The notes: generated by a model from the letters alone, not told the origin. DNA of 64,000 nucleotides from an uncultured Nitrospira sp. (GCA_902500785.1 CABVRW010000012.1:1-64000), one strand, 5' to 3'. Numbered from the stretch's first letter, positions 18,621 through 27,968 are shown. Numbers and translations: made by a program.

Positions 18621-19805
18621 TTACATCATGTCATTGCAGGCCTGTTGAGATGTCTCTGCCTCGACACGTCGGAGAAAGTCCTGGCACGCAGTACGGATGG
18701 TCGCCGGCCCTCGCCGCACATCGCTTCCGAGAATAAAGACCAGGTCTCGACCATAAATTGTGCCCATCTCACGAATGCGCGACGCGGTCATTCTTCCGGC
18801 AGCGGTCGGAAAGATAGGCGGGAATGGGCCGAGTGTGCGCCGACAGGAAGCGGCGATCTGCCGACAATCGGTTTCCGAAATCGGGTAGGTCAAACCGAAG
18901 GTAGGATAGATGGAAACGTCGGCGCCGGCCAGTCTGGGGAGGAGTCCAAATAGGAGAGAGGGAGTGAGGCCGCTGTCCGGTGAGACGTAGTGACTCCCGA
19001 GAAAGTCCGGGTGCGCGATGAGTGGCAGTGACAGCGAGGCGAGCTGCGCAAGCGAGGCCATGGCGTCAAAGCCGGTCAGGCCAGGACAGATCAACAGCGC
19101 CCCTGCCCCCGACGTCTGGGCCAGACCGGCCTGTTCCAGGATGACGGGCCAGGCGCCGGAGACATGCGGGGCATAGAGGCAGCGTTTTCCGGTTTGGCGC
19201 GAGGCTTCGGCGACGGCTGCTGCACAGCGAGCGACCCGCTCCCCAAATCGGCAGAAGGGGTGATCGCGCAAACTTTGGTCGTCCTTAATCAGATCGACTC
19301 CGCCGAGGGCAAACTCCCGGGCGAGAGCAGCCAGTTCCCGCGGAGGAAGCCCGAGCGGTTTCAGCACCGCGCACACCAATGGGCGTCGTGGCACCTGGAG
19401 CAGGTCGCGCAGGCCTTGCGAGCCGAAGCGCGGGCCCGTCATCCGGGCGACGATCTCGTTGGGCAGCGACAGGTCGGTGACGCGGAGTTGTCCTTGCAGG
19501 CCGGCCATACCGGAGGTCATATGAAGCAGGGCGCTCATGGTGCCGTCAAGGAGTTCGGTAGGAAAACTGATGACCGCCCGGTGAGACTCGGGACTGAGTG
19601 TTTCGAGATGAACCACATGACCCAACAGCTGCTCTCGAATTACTCCGGGAGGAATGACGTGATCGGCGGCTTCGACGGTTTGGTCGATGCAAATCAGATC
19701 TGCTCGCCTGCGCGCATCTGAGGCTGACCCATGGAATTGATACTCCACAGAAAAGCGCTCTCCAGAAAGCTGAAGATGGTTATTCCCTGGTGAATCGGTC
19801 GGCAT
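18621..19805 (-). CDS. RuBisCO-like protein (form IV)
   Basis: A 394-residue member of the RuBisCO large-subunit superfamily: N-terminal alpha/beta domain (FSVEYQFHGSASDARRRADL, AVISFPTELL), then the TIM barrel with VCAVLKPLGLPP (Lys175 equivalent), GGVDLIKDDQSL (Lys201 and Asp203 equivalents) and LPLIAHPDF (His294). By eye the metal ligand Glu204 is Gln, Lys177 is Leu, the catalytic loop-6 Lys334 is absent (GADVSIYPTFGLTYP), Asn123 is missing (TSGMAGLQG), and two phosphate-loop glycine pairs are altered (AAGRM, LGSDV). It cannot be a CO2-fixing enzyme. Form IV proteins include sulphur-salvage enolases/isomerases, but no methionine-salvage genes are adjacent, so the reaction is unknown. An AAGGGA precedes the ATG. 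Confidence 0.88.
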   Translation of the reverse strand: MPTDSPGNNHLQLSGERFSVEYQFHGSASDARRRADLICIDQTVEAADHVIPPGVIREQLLGHVVHLETLSPESHRAVISFPTELLDGTMSALLHMTSGMAGLQGQLRVTDLSLPNEIVARMTGPRFGSQGLRDLLQVPRRPLVCAVLKPLGLPPRELAALAREFALGGVDLIKDDQSLRDHPFCRFGERVARCAAAVAEASRQTGKRCLYAPHVSGAWPVILEQAGLAQTSGAGALLICPGLTGFDAMASLAQLASLSLPLIAHPDFLGSHYVSPDSGLTPSLLFGLLPRLAGADVSIYPTFGLTYPISETDCRQIAASCRRTLGPFPPIFPTAAGRMTASRIREMGTIYGRDLVFILGSDVRRGPATIRTACQDFLRRVEAETSQQACNDMM

Positions 19806-19976
19806 GCCTGTTCCCTTGCTCGGTTGTACTGTTCAGTGAAGAGAGGGTACCCTATTCGCCCGCAGTCGGATAGTGTCGGAGAGATGCCGCGTTTCGACCG
19901 TGCGGCTGTGGCCTCACTGGACAGTCTCGTTGAGCATCCCGGCCTGCTTAGTGGTCATTCATCTTGAGGTAGTGCC

Positions 19977-20555
19977 ATGAATACCTGTCGGCTCTATAGC
20001 GATTTCAACTGCCCCTTCTGTTACGCCATGCATGGGCGTCTCCATACGCTTGAGGTGATGGATGGGATCTCCTGGCAGGGTGTGCAGCACGCGCCACACT
20101 TGCCCTCGCCGATGGTGAGTTGGGCCGGAGGCATGGGGGCTGAATTGAAGCAGGAAGTCGAGATGGTTCGTCGGCTGGCGCCTGACCTGCCGATCACGGT
20201 GCCCCAGGGAAAGCCCAATACCAGACGCGCGATTGTCGCGGCGATTCGCGCCCATCACATCGACTCTCTTCGAGCCCGTGATTTTGTGTCCTCCTTGTAT
20301 CGACTCTTCTGGGTCGAGGGCCAGGATCTCTCCGATGAAGTTGTGTTGCAGCGGGAGGCCGGACGTCATGGGTTTCTCCCTGAGCAGGTATCGGAGGCGA
20401 ATGCCATGGCCGTGGATCCGGTCCTCCGAGCCTGGGAGGGACAGTGGGTGGAGACGGAGCAGCAAGGCGTGCCGCTCCTTCAACGCTCGGATGGAGCCGT
20501 GCTCGTCGGCCTGTTGCCGCTGGATGTGATCCATAAATTTCTCATCGGCGGGTAG
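19977..20555 (+). CDS. DsbA-fold thiol oxidoreductase / 2-hydroxychromene-2-carboxylate isomerase-like
   Basis: A 192-residue cytoplasmic protein (no signal peptide) starting RLYSDFNCPFCYAMHGRL, a thioredoxin-fold active site with the CPFC motif near residues 12-15. The rest is the helical insertion typical of the DsbA/FrnE/HCCA isomerase family (NTRRAIVAAIRAHHIDSLRA, DFVSSLYRLFWVEGQDLSD) and a C-terminal strand with GVPLLQRSDGAVLVGLLPLD, where the usual cis-Pro is in the GVPLL segment. A GAGGTA precedes the ATG. CPFC suggests redox activity over isomerase activity; the substrate is unknown. It lies divergently from the RuBisCO-like gene with about 170 bp between starts. Confidence 0.8.
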   Translation: MNTCRLYSDFNCPFCYAMHGRLHTLEVMDGISWQGVQHAPHLPSPMVSWAGGMGAELKQEVEMVRRLAPDLPITVPQGKPNTRRAIVAAIRAHHIDSLRARDFVSSLYRLFWVEGQDLSDEVVLQREAGRHGFLPEQVSEANAMAVDPVLRAWEGQWVETEQQGVPLLQRSDGAVLVGLLPLDVIHKFLIGG

Positions 20556-20805
20556 CGCTGAGTAAGTCGGCCTTCCGCGGAGCCTCGCCGGACACCCATC
20601 TGAGTTGATTCGCAGCCTGCGACTCTCATTCCTTTCACCGGTGTCGATTCAATTCGACAAACCAGGTGCACATCTCCGCCCTATTTCCTTGTCGTCGGGA
20701 ACGTGGGGCCTAGCCCGCTCAGGCTGACGAGAACGCAGGGATTCGTCCGCAGCGGCTGGATAGAGACGTGAGTCAGGGCCCGACACCAGCCCTATCGCGA
20801 TGGTG

Positions 20806-21210
20806 CTAAATGATGTCGTCGTTCGGCTGAGAGGCCTGTGGACCTGTGGAGGATTTAAAACGAAGCGTGAATTCTTGTTGCCCAGGGTCGGGTGAGAGGC
20901 GGAAGGACCCTTCGGCGGTCACGTATTCCTGCGAACGGGATTTTCCATGGGGAAAGAGTTTGAGTCGAAACTGTCCCGCCTGCTCCTGTGTCCGGCCATC
21001 CTGCGGCAGAGCTCCGTCGATCTCAACGTACTCCTGTAACGCGGCCTGGGCTCGATTGTAGAGTTCCTGCAGAAGATTCGTGAGAATTGTCTGGTCGAAT
21101 GATTCGGTCGGGTTTGGAGCGGGTAGTTCTTCGCCTGGTGCGGCGTGACTGTCCGCTGCCGCGAGTAAGGGCGCGGCGAGGAATAGTGCCACGATGAGCC
21201 AGCGGTTCAT
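20806..21210 (-). CDS. Small exported protein of unknown function
   Basis: A 134-residue protein with a clear signal peptide (MNRWLIVALFLAAPLLAAAD, cleavage after SHA). The mature part has a helical stretch (TILTNLLQELYNRAQAALQE) and a C-terminal beta segment (YVTAEGSFRLSP, FTLRFKSS). I do not recognise a family. It follows the 388-residue lipoprotein gene in the same direction with a gap of about 50 bp, so they may be co-transcribed and act together in the envelope. Confidence 0.65.
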   Translation of the reverse strand: MNRWLIVALFLAAPLLAAADSHAAPGEELPAPNPTESFDQTILTNLLQELYNRAQAALQEYVEIDGALPQDGRTQEQAGQFRLKLFPHGKSRSQEYVTAEGSFRLSPDPGQQEFTLRFKSSTGPQASQPNDDII

Positions 21211-21259
21211 ACCAGCAGTCTAGCGAGCGGAAAAATTCGAGTCAAGCCGAGGCCGAAGG

Positions 21260-22426
21260 CTAGCAGCGCGACAGCAGTTTCTCATTCCGGTGCCATTGCG
21301 AAACCATACCGCTCGTGTCGGTAAGTTCCAGCTTATCCTGAGCCAACACCTGTACCGACAGGGGAGGGGTTTTGCTCTGGGGGATGAGCAGGCGGAACCG
21401 ATTCTGTTCCGGCTCGATCCGGCCTGTCTGGATCGTGGCCTTGTAGAATTCAGACACGTTGGCGGAGGTGATCGTCCACACGAATTCTTCCTGGCGATCG
21501 ACGTACTTGGCCGATCCTTCCCAGGTTCCCACAAGCGCCGGTTCCACCGGCGTCAGCCGCTTGACTGTCATCTTGCGAGGGCTGGTGTCGAAGGATTGCC
21601 AGAGCAGCGGGTCGAATTTATTCGGTCCCTGATTTTTCGCGAGCTTCTCCCAGGTCACACTCAGCACTCCGGTCGTGGAGAATCGGTCGCTTCCGGCCAG
21701 TTGATAGGTTCCGTGCAGAATCTCTTGGTAGGACTCGGCCTCCCAGCGTCCCCGGTCCGCCGTCACTGTGCCCGGCATCAGCACGGCAGTGGTCAGAGTC
21801 CAGGTGCCCGCTTCGCTCAAGGCGAGATGGCCCTTCCCGTACATCATTCCGACCGGCAGGCAGCCATACCAATCACCGGTCCATTGCGAGGCGGTGGTTG
21901 TCGGACGTGGTTCCGTCGCGGTCGCGGGATGTGCGCGAAGTGGTCCGTCGAGTCGGGTCGCAGCCACTTTTGCGAGGGTGGTCATGGCCGCCTCTGCGTT
22001 CGCTTGTTTTGGAGAGGAGAGAGAGAGCGTCACGAGCGCATCGGCCTTCAAGAACGTCAATTGAATGCCGCCGATGGGAGACCGCAGGGTAAAGGCTCCG
22101 TCGCCGACCCCGGGAATCGGCTGGTGACCGACCTTGGAGCGCTGATCGTGAAAGAGGCTTTTCTTGTCCCCGTCAGGTCCGGGGTTCAGCTCGACCGTCA
22201 CCGTCTCTTGGGGATTGCGCTTCGCCTGGTAGAGGCACTGGCGATCAGTTTGAGGCAGGCCAGGCGTGACGGGGGTTCCGATGGCTAGCTCGACCTCGGC
22301 TTCCGTCACGATCAAGCATGCATTGAGATTCGTTGAGATGCCCTCGGAGGACTGCGAGCACCCGACCAGGGCAGTCAATCCAACGAGGAGGCATAGGGGC
22401 GATGGTATTGCGGTGAAGGACGCCAT
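21260..22426 (-). CDS. Putative lipoprotein of unknown function
   Basis: A 388-residue protein with a lipoprotein signal (LCLLVGLTALVGC, lipobox cysteine at about residue 23). The N-terminal mature part (CLIVTEAEVELAIGTPVT, RQCLYQ, then VPGVGDGAF-like text) resembles DUF3558-type lipoproteins in having a conserved disulfide-like Cys pair around a helix; this is a weak likeness. The C-terminal half contains two beta-rich units, each with a WxGxW start: TASQWTGDWYGCLPVGM and PALVGTWEGSAKYVDRQEE, the second followed by KATIQTGRIEPEQNRF. These look like small calycin-like or lipocalin-like modules. It is transcribed toward the small exported protein at 20806-21210. Confidence 0.7.
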   Translation of the reverse strand: MASFTAIPSPLCLLVGLTALVGCSQSSEGISTNLNACLIVTEAEVELAIGTPVTPGLPQTDRQCLYQAKRNPQETVTVELNPGPDGDKKSLFHDQRSKVGHQPIPGVGDGAFTLRSPIGGIQLTFLKADALVTLSLSSPKQANAEAAMTTLAKVAATRLDGPLRAHPATATEPRPTTTASQWTGDWYGCLPVGMMYGKGHLALSEAGTWTLTTAVLMPGTVTADRGRWEAESYQEILHGTYQLAGSDRFSTTGVLSVTWEKLAKNQGPNKFDPLLWQSFDTSPRKMTVKRLTPVEPALVGTWEGSAKYVDRQEEFVWTITSANVSEFYKATIQTGRIEPEQNRFRLLIPQSKTPPLSVQVLAQDKLELTDTSGMVSQWHRNEKLLSRC

Positions 22427-22626
22427 GCAGTGGGCAGTCTAGGAGGGTTCAGCGACAAATTGCAAGGTGCGTCGTCGCGACGAGGACGCCGATGAGGTGC
22501 GGAGCCACTCGATCTTCTCGATCGTCGCACCATGCCCCGCGTCCATCAGCCCATGTGCCAGGTTGGTATCAGAATGACCTGCCGGCTGCTCAGACGGCAT
22601 CATCGAGTCGGCCCGCATGCGCGAAC

Positions 22627-23046
22627 TTAGGCTGGAACAAATTTCAACGCAAGGCCGTTGATGCAATATCGCAGTCCCGTGGGCTTGGGGCCATCATCGA
22701 AGATATGTCCCTGATGGCCGCCGCAGCGAGCACAGTGGACTTCGACCCGGGTCATGAAAAATTTTGAATCCGTGCGGGTGTCTACCACCTTGGGATCGAT
22801 GGGTTGCCAAAAGCTGGGCCAGCCGGTCCCGCTGTCAAACTTATGTTCCGAGGAATAAGCCGGAAGGTCACAGCCCGCGCAGTGGTAGATGCCGGTCTGG
22901 TGATTCTCGTGGAGCGGACTCGAAAAGGCGCGCTCGGTGTCTTCATGCCGCAAGACTTTATAGGCGGCGGGCGACAGCAATTTTTTCCATTCGTCGTCGG
23001 TCTTGGTCACCGGGGTGATTTCCCCGATGTCAATTTTAGGCGGCAT
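22627..23046 (-). CDS. msrB: Peptide-methionine (R)-S-oxide reductase
   Basis: Repairs oxidised methionine (R-sulfoxide) in proteins using thioredoxin. The 139-residue product carries the two zinc CxxC motifs (YHCAGCDLPAY and HCARCGGHQGH), the substrate-binding FDSGTGWPSFWQP and the catalytic cysteine in GLRYCINGLALKF. The frame is open to 23100, but the ATG at 23046 follows AAGGAGA and gives the usual length; no signal peptide is present, so it is cytoplasmic. It sits between an envelope lipoprotein gene and lon on the same strand, consistent with a general protein-quality role. Confidence 0.95.
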   Translation of the reverse strand: MPPKIDIGEITPVTKTDDEWKKLLSPAAYKVLRHEDTERAFSSPLHENHQTGIYHCAGCDLPAYSSEHKFDSGTGWPSFWQPIDPKVVDTRTDSKFFMTRVEVHCARCGGHQGHIFDDGPKPTGLRYCINGLALKFVPA

Positions 23047-23239
23047 GGGCAATCTCCTTCCGATCGTTGCAGGACGTGCCTCTGAGTCGACCAGGAACAT
23101 TTATCCTGACATAAGTCTGTACGGAACGGCAAGGCAAGCGGATGGATCGTGAGCGGATCGACACAATGCCGCGCGGTCAGGCCGATCACGCGCGGGGCTC
23201 TACGTATGGGCCCCGGCCTTGCAGCCGGAGCCCGAAGTG

Positions 23240-25636
23240 TTACGATGCGGTGGAGGTGGCCAACGGTTCCCCTCGTTCTGGCGAAGACGCCGAATCCTGA
23301 TTGAACGCCGCCGGCAGCACCTCTTCAATCCGTTCCACAGGAATGACCGTGAGTTCATCCCGCACGTCTTGCGGCACTTCTTTCAAATCTTTCTCGTTGG
23401 CCTTCGGCAGAATGATCCGGCGAATGCCGGCGCGATGGGCGGCGAGGACTTTTTCCTTGATGCCGCCGACCGGCAGGACCAACCCGGTCAGGCTGATTTC
23501 TCCGGTCATCGCCGTGTCGCTGCGTACCGGCTTGCCGACATAGGCCGAAGCCAGCGCGGTGGCCATCGTAATGCCGGCCGAGGGGCCGTCTTTGGGAATG
23601 GCCCCCGACGGGACGTGAATGTGGACCCCGTTGCGTTTGAAGCGCGAGATATCGAGTCCCATGCTCTCGGCATGCGACCAGAGGTAGCTGCGCGCCGCGC
23701 GAGCGGATTCCTGCATGACATCGCCCAATTGTCCCGTGAGCGTCAGCTCGTGACTGCCTGGCAACAGGGTGGTTTCGATATACAGTACGTCACCACCCGT
23801 CGGAGTCCAGGCCAGACCTGTGGCCACTCCGGCCGGCAAGTGCTTTCGTGCCTCTTCCGGCTGGAAGCGTTCCTGCCCGAGCCACTCGTCCAGGAGTGGT
23901 TGCGTGATTTCGGCCGGGCTGACCGGGGCGTCGGCCGGTCGATCGGCGAAGGTCACGGCGACCTTTCTCGTGATGCGGCCCAACATTTGCTCCAGCTGCC
24001 GCACGCCCGACTCCCTGGTATAGCGGCCGATGATATGGTCGAGTACCGTATCGGGCAGATTTACCTCCTCGGCTCGCAGCCCGGCTTCCTTCAATCGTCT
24101 CGGCCAGAGGTACCGCAGGGCGATTTCTCGCTTCTCCCGCTCGCTGTAGCCGTTCAATCGAATGATTTCCATGCGATCGAGCAAGGGCTGCGAGAGGGTC
24201 TCCAGCGTGTTCGCCGTCGTGATGAAAAACACTTTGGACAGATCGAACGGTAAATCGAGATAATGGTCGCGGAACGTATGATTCTGCGCGGGATCCAAAA
24301 TCTCCAACAACGCCGCCGCGGGATCGCCGCGGAAATCGCGTCCGAGTTTATCCACTTCGTCCAGCATGATGACCGGATTGTTGACCCCGGCGCGTCGTAC
24401 CGCCTGGATGATGCGGCCGGGAAGGGCGCCGACATAGGTGCGGCGGTGGCCGCGCAGTTCGCCTTCGTCATGCAACCCGCCGAGGCTGAAGCGCTCAAAC
24501 GTGCGCCCCATGGACTTGGCTATGGACTGGCCCAAACTGGTTTTTCCTACCCCGGGAGGCCCGACCAGGCAGAGGATCGGCGCCTTGGCGGTGGGGTTCA
24601 ATTTCAAGACCGCCAGATGTTCCACGATGCGTTCTTTGACTTCCTTGATGCCGTAGTGGTCCTCGTCCAACACCGTGCGGACATAGGACAGGTCCAGGCC
24701 TTCTTCCGAGGACTTGTTCCACGGCAATTCGAGCACCAGTTCCAGGTAGCTCCGGATCACCTGATGTTCGGGCGACGCGCTCGGCGTCTTGGCGAGACGC
24801 GCCAATTCACGATCGGTTTCCTTCCGCACCGCCTCGGGAAGATCGGCCTCTTGAATTTTCGTTCTCAGCGCGCCGACGTCATCCTCTTCCCCCGTGCTTT
24901 CGCCCAGTTCCTGCTGAATCGTCTTCAGCTGCTCTCGCAGCAGATATTCCCGCTGCGTCTTGCCTAACTTTTCCCTCGCTTCGCCGGCGATCTTGTCGCG
25001 CAACTGCAGAATTTGAACCTCGCGGGACAGGGCCGCATAGAGTCCGCGCAGGAGATCCGCGCGGGTGGCGGCCGCGAGCAACTGCTGTTCGCCGTCCAAC
25101 GTGAGATTCAGCAACGACGCGATACGGTAGGCCAGGAGCACCGGATCTTCTTCCGTGCCCAGCGCCGCCACGGCTTCGTGCACGCCGGGCGTCTGAATCA
25201 GTTTCGGCAGTTCGGTGATGATGTCCAGGATCGCCCGATGCAGCGCCTCGACTTCCGTGCTCTGCTCACTCGGAGGTGGCAGCTGTTTTACGCGGGCTTG
25301 CAGATACGGATCGACTTGGTCGAGCTTCAGCAGCACGACACGCTCCAGGCCCTGGATCAGGATATTGTAATGCCCCTCCGGTGTACGGACCGTCTGTTTG
25401 ATGACGGCCTTGGTCCCAATGGGATAGAGATCTTCCAGCGTCGGCTGATCGGTTTGCGCATCCCGCTGGGCTACCACGAGCAACGTTTTATCTTCGGTTT
25501 TCAAGGCTGCGTCCACGGCCGCAACGGAACGGTCCCGCCCGACGGTCAAGGGCATCATCGTGCCGGGGAACAGCACGGTTCGCTTCAACGGGACAATGGG
25601 CAGGTTCGTAAGTATCGGGGCGTTGGAATCAGTCAT
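23240..25636 (-). CDS. lon: ATP-dependent Lon protease
   Basis: Hexameric AAA+ serine protease that degrades misfolded and regulatory proteins. The 798-residue product has the LonN substrate-binding domain (LPIVPLKRTVLFPGTMMPL), the long coiled-coil, the Walker A GPPGVGKTSLGQS near residue 360, Walker B IMLDEVDKL, and the LonC protease domain with catalytic Ser in PKDGPSAGITM near 685 and Lys in GIKEKVLAAHRAG near 728. Residue spacing agrees with LonA. GGAGGA lies just upstream of the ATG. The gene is followed by msrB on the same strand after a gap of about 190 bp. Confidence 0.97.
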   Translation of the reverse strand: MTDSNAPILTNLPIVPLKRTVLFPGTMMPLTVGRDRSVAAVDAALKTEDKTLLVVAQRDAQTDQPTLEDLYPIGTKAVIKQTVRTPEGHYNILIQGLERVVLLKLDQVDPYLQARVKQLPPPSEQSTEVEALHRAILDIITELPKLIQTPGVHEAVAALGTEEDPVLLAYRIASLLNLTLDGEQQLLAAATRADLLRGLYAALSREVQILQLRDKIAGEAREKLGKTQREYLLREQLKTIQQELGESTGEEDDVGALRTKIQEADLPEAVRKETDRELARLAKTPSASPEHQVIRSYLELVLELPWNKSSEEGLDLSYVRTVLDEDHYGIKEVKERIVEHLAVLKLNPTAKAPILCLVGPPGVGKTSLGQSIAKSMGRTFERFSLGGLHDEGELRGHRRTYVGALPGRIIQAVRRAGVNNPVIMLDEVDKLGRDFRGDPAAALLEILDPAQNHTFRDHYLDLPFDLSKVFFITTANTLETLSQPLLDRMEIIRLNGYSEREKREIALRYLWPRRLKEAGLRAEEVNLPDTVLDHIIGRYTRESGVRQLEQMLGRITRKVAVTFADRPADAPVSPAEITQPLLDEWLGQERFQPEEARKHLPAGVATGLAWTPTGGDVLYIETTLLPGSHELTLTGQLGDVMQESARAARSYLWSHAESMGLDISRFKRNGVHIHVPSGAIPKDGPSAGITMATALASAYVGKPVRSDTAMTGEISLTGLVLPVGGIKEKVLAAHRAGIRRIILPKANEKDLKEVPQDVRDELTVIPVERIEEVLPAAFNQDSASSPERGEPLATSTAS

Positions 25637-25820
25637 GTCATCCTCCAGGTTCTCGGCTCATCGTCACGCTAGAGGTGAATCGCATTTACCGCGATCCGCT
25701 CTCGCGCCGATCACCGTTCTTTGAGATAGCCACGGCAGAGAGTGAGTCAAGCGCCGGTGTCAGAGAGGAGCCTGTCTGAACGTTGCGAGCACGGAGCCGG
25801 CGGGCCTGTCGGCCATCCCG

Positions 25821-27932
25821 TCAGCGGTCGATGAAGAGGCTGCCCGCGTTCTCGATATAGGTTTTTCGATTGAGTCGTTCGGGGCGGGCTCCGTTGGTCG
25901 GCGGAGGAAGAGAAGAATAATCGTCCCTTCCCTCAAGGTCGAAAAATGCGCCGATGCCGGCATCCGCACCAAGTCCAAGCCCACGACTGACGGCGTATTG
26001 GTCGGCGCCGCCCTCTTCAATGAACAGTCCCCAACCACTGAGGTCAGCCATACCCAGTCCGGTCGAGGCAGGCAGGTCATAGAAATCGCTCGCCGGGCCG
26101 CCGTCGATCGCCAGCGCGACGCTTTCGTCCCAGGCCGCCCCCCCGTTATAAAAGGGACCTTTGGAGCCATACCGGTCCTTATCTTGGTAATCGATGTGCA
26201 AACCCACGCCGAAGTGCGCGGCGGTTCCTTGACCATAACGGGCGGCTTGGTGCTCGTCGTCACCGCGCAGATCCAGTTTCACGCCGAGGCCGAAAAAATA
26301 CCCGTGCCCCTGAGAGAAGTTGGCGCTGTGATACCGGTCACGACCATCCAGATCGATGAAGAGTCCCCACCCACCGGCCAAACTCTGCGCGCGCTGCGCC
26401 GGGAGTTTGCTGAAGACACGGAGTCCCGATCCGGTTCCAAGCCCGAAGCAATCGTATTGAAACGCTGCGTCGTGCGGTTGCGCCTGCGGGGCCTCAGTTT
26501 CATTGTAGGCGCTGGGATAACGCCCACCACAGTCGTAGGAATCGTTACCGGATACATCGATGAGGGCGCCGACGCCCAATGGAGCGCCGAAGCCCAACGC
26601 ATAGCCGAAGCTCGTGTACCGGTCGTCGCCCGCGCGATCCACCAGCAAGCCAAACCCGCCGAAGGCCGCGCCTTGGGTGAACCGGTTCCCTTCATAGATA
26701 TCCTGTCCTTCTCCATCATACAGGATACCAAGCCCCGCGAGGCCCACGCCCCCGGAGCCGGGCGCCAAGCGGTAGATATCGTCGCCGCTGTGGTCGATGA
26801 CGACCCCGATTCCAGCTCGACCCGTGGCGAGGCCCAGCGGAGCCGGCTGATACAGATCGTTCCCGCTCAGGTCGATGACCACGCTGTTGCCCAGATCGCC
26901 GTTCGGACTGGCACCGACAAGGCCGCGGTAGGTGTCGTTGCCGCCGAGATCGATGATCAGCGCGGCGCCCTGATCGAGGTCGTAGGTGTTCGGGCCCCGG
27001 CCTCCCACCACCAGCAGTCCGTAGGACGTGTGCTCAATCAGGAGCAGATCTCCGGTGATGCCGGAAACGGTTTGGACGATCGGGTTCCGATTGTGGAAGG
27101 CAATATCCAATTGTTGCAAAAATTTCCGATTGCCGAGCCGCGCCAACCGTTGCGCGGCACTGATGAGCGACGCATAGTCGATCTGCTGCATGAGGAGAGT
27201 CGCGTATCGGGCCGTGGCTTCGGCGTCCGAGAGGTGCATGGGTGGCGTGACTTGGGGACTGAACCGTTCCACCAGGGGGCGTGCTTGCGTGAAGATGAAC
27301 TCCCGGTCCTGCGGAGACAGATGGCGTAGCGCATGTTCACGATCCTGATAGGCATCTTCGAGGGCTTCCATGATAAAGCCGAGCACGTCCTCGCGCGCGA
27401 GGGTGGCAGGAAAAATCAGCGGCCTGAACGGTGCGCCGGTGCGATCCATGCCCCCTTCAAGGATGTCGATCACGGCCGGAAGTCCCTCGACGCCTGACTC
27501 GGCCGCGGTGGCCGCGAGGAGGCCGGCCTGCTCGATTGCGGCCAGGCCCTCCCACGGATCGGTGAGCGCGCGCAGGACCAGGCCTTGTTTGAACTTGGCT
27601 ATTTTGTTCGTCTGGTCGGCCAGGCTTGCGCGAACCGCCGGGAGAGTCCTCGTGAGGTTATCGCGGAGCTCCGGCTCGACGACGGCTTTCAGCCGCGTCA
27701 CAATCGCCTGTTGTTGTCGATCCACTGGGTGGTCGGCGGATTCGGTAACGGCAAACAGGTGTCCGAGTTGTGCGCAGCCGCCGAGGAGAAGCCAGAGACT
27801 CATGGTGAGCAGCAGGCCCAGCGGTCGATGCAGGATGCCATAAAAAGTGGTGTTCGTCCGACGCTGGTAGGGGACGCCCAGACAGGGGCTGAGTGGTGGG
27901 GTGCGGAGCGGCGGCGAGCTTGTTGCCATCAC
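25821..27932 (-). CDS. Lipoprotein with a 26-residue G-x-D-x-Y repeat, function unknown
   Basis: A 703-residue protein with an N-terminal lipoprotein-type signal (RPLGLLLTMSLWLLLGGC, lipobox Cys53). Residues 70-300 are helical. From about 307 to 675 there is a regular repeat ending in G-[ND]-D-x-Y: GNDTY 331, GNDLY 357, GDDIY 383, GQDIY 409, GDDRY 435, GNDSY 462, GRDRY 530, GDDEH 557, DKDRY 584, ASDFY 614, GADQY 642 and GRDDY 668. Spacing is 26-30 residues except for one 68-residue insert. Each unit has G-[LIV]-x-[LIV]-D before the motif, like a beta-solenoid with acidic, possibly Ca2+-binding, turns. It starts 36 bp after otsA on the same strand, so they are probably co-transcribed. I do not recognise a named family. 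The exact start is uncertain (27932 or 27929). Confidence 0.75.
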   Translation of the reverse strand: MMATSSPPLRTPPLSPCLGVPYQRRTNTTFYGILHRPLGLLLTMSLWLLLGGCAQLGHLFAVTESADHPVDRQQQAIVTRLKAVVEPELRDNLTRTLPAVRASLADQTNKIAKFKQGLVLRALTDPWEGLAAIEQAGLLAATAAESGVEGLPAVIDILEGGMDRTGAPFRPLIFPATLAREDVLGFIMEALEDAYQDREHALRHLSPQDREFIFTQARPLVERFSPQVTPPMHLSDAEATARYATLLMQQIDYASLISAAQRLARLGNRKFLQQLDIAFHNRNPIVQTVSGITGDLLLIEHTSYGLLVVGGRGPNTYDLDQGAALIIDLGGNDTYRGLVGASPNGDLGNSVVIDLSGNDLYQPAPLGLATGRAGIGVVIDHSGDDIYRLAPGSGGVGLAGLGILYDGEGQDIYEGNRFTQGAAFGGFGLLVDRAGDDRYTSFGYALGFGAPLGVGALIDVSGNDSYDCGGRYPSAYNETEAPQAQPHDAAFQYDCFGLGTGSGLRVFSKLPAQRAQSLAGGWGLFIDLDGRDRYHSANFSQGHGYFFGLGVKLDLRGDDEHQAARYGQGTAAHFGVGLHIDYQDKDRYGSKGPFYNGGAAWDESVALAIDGGPASDFYDLPASTGLGMADLSGWGLFIEEGGADQYAVSRGLGLGADAGIGAFFDLEGRDDYSSLPPPTNGARPERLNRKTYIENAGSLFIDR

Positions 27933-27968
27933 AGGCCCACTCCGCCGACGCGTGGAATCCGGCGCCGG

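Noticed and set aside
21290-22288. 332-codon plus-strand open frame
   Set aside because: Antisense to the 388-residue lipoprotein gene, which has a lipobox and coherent beta modules; no domain in the plus frame.
23219-24253. 344-codon plus-strand open frame
   Set aside because: Antisense to lon, whose catalytic motifs are unmistakable.
25998-27329. Long 443-codon plus-strand open frame
   Set aside because: It is the antisense shadow of the G-x-D-x-Y repeat lipoprotein; repeated codons on one strand also keep the other strand open.
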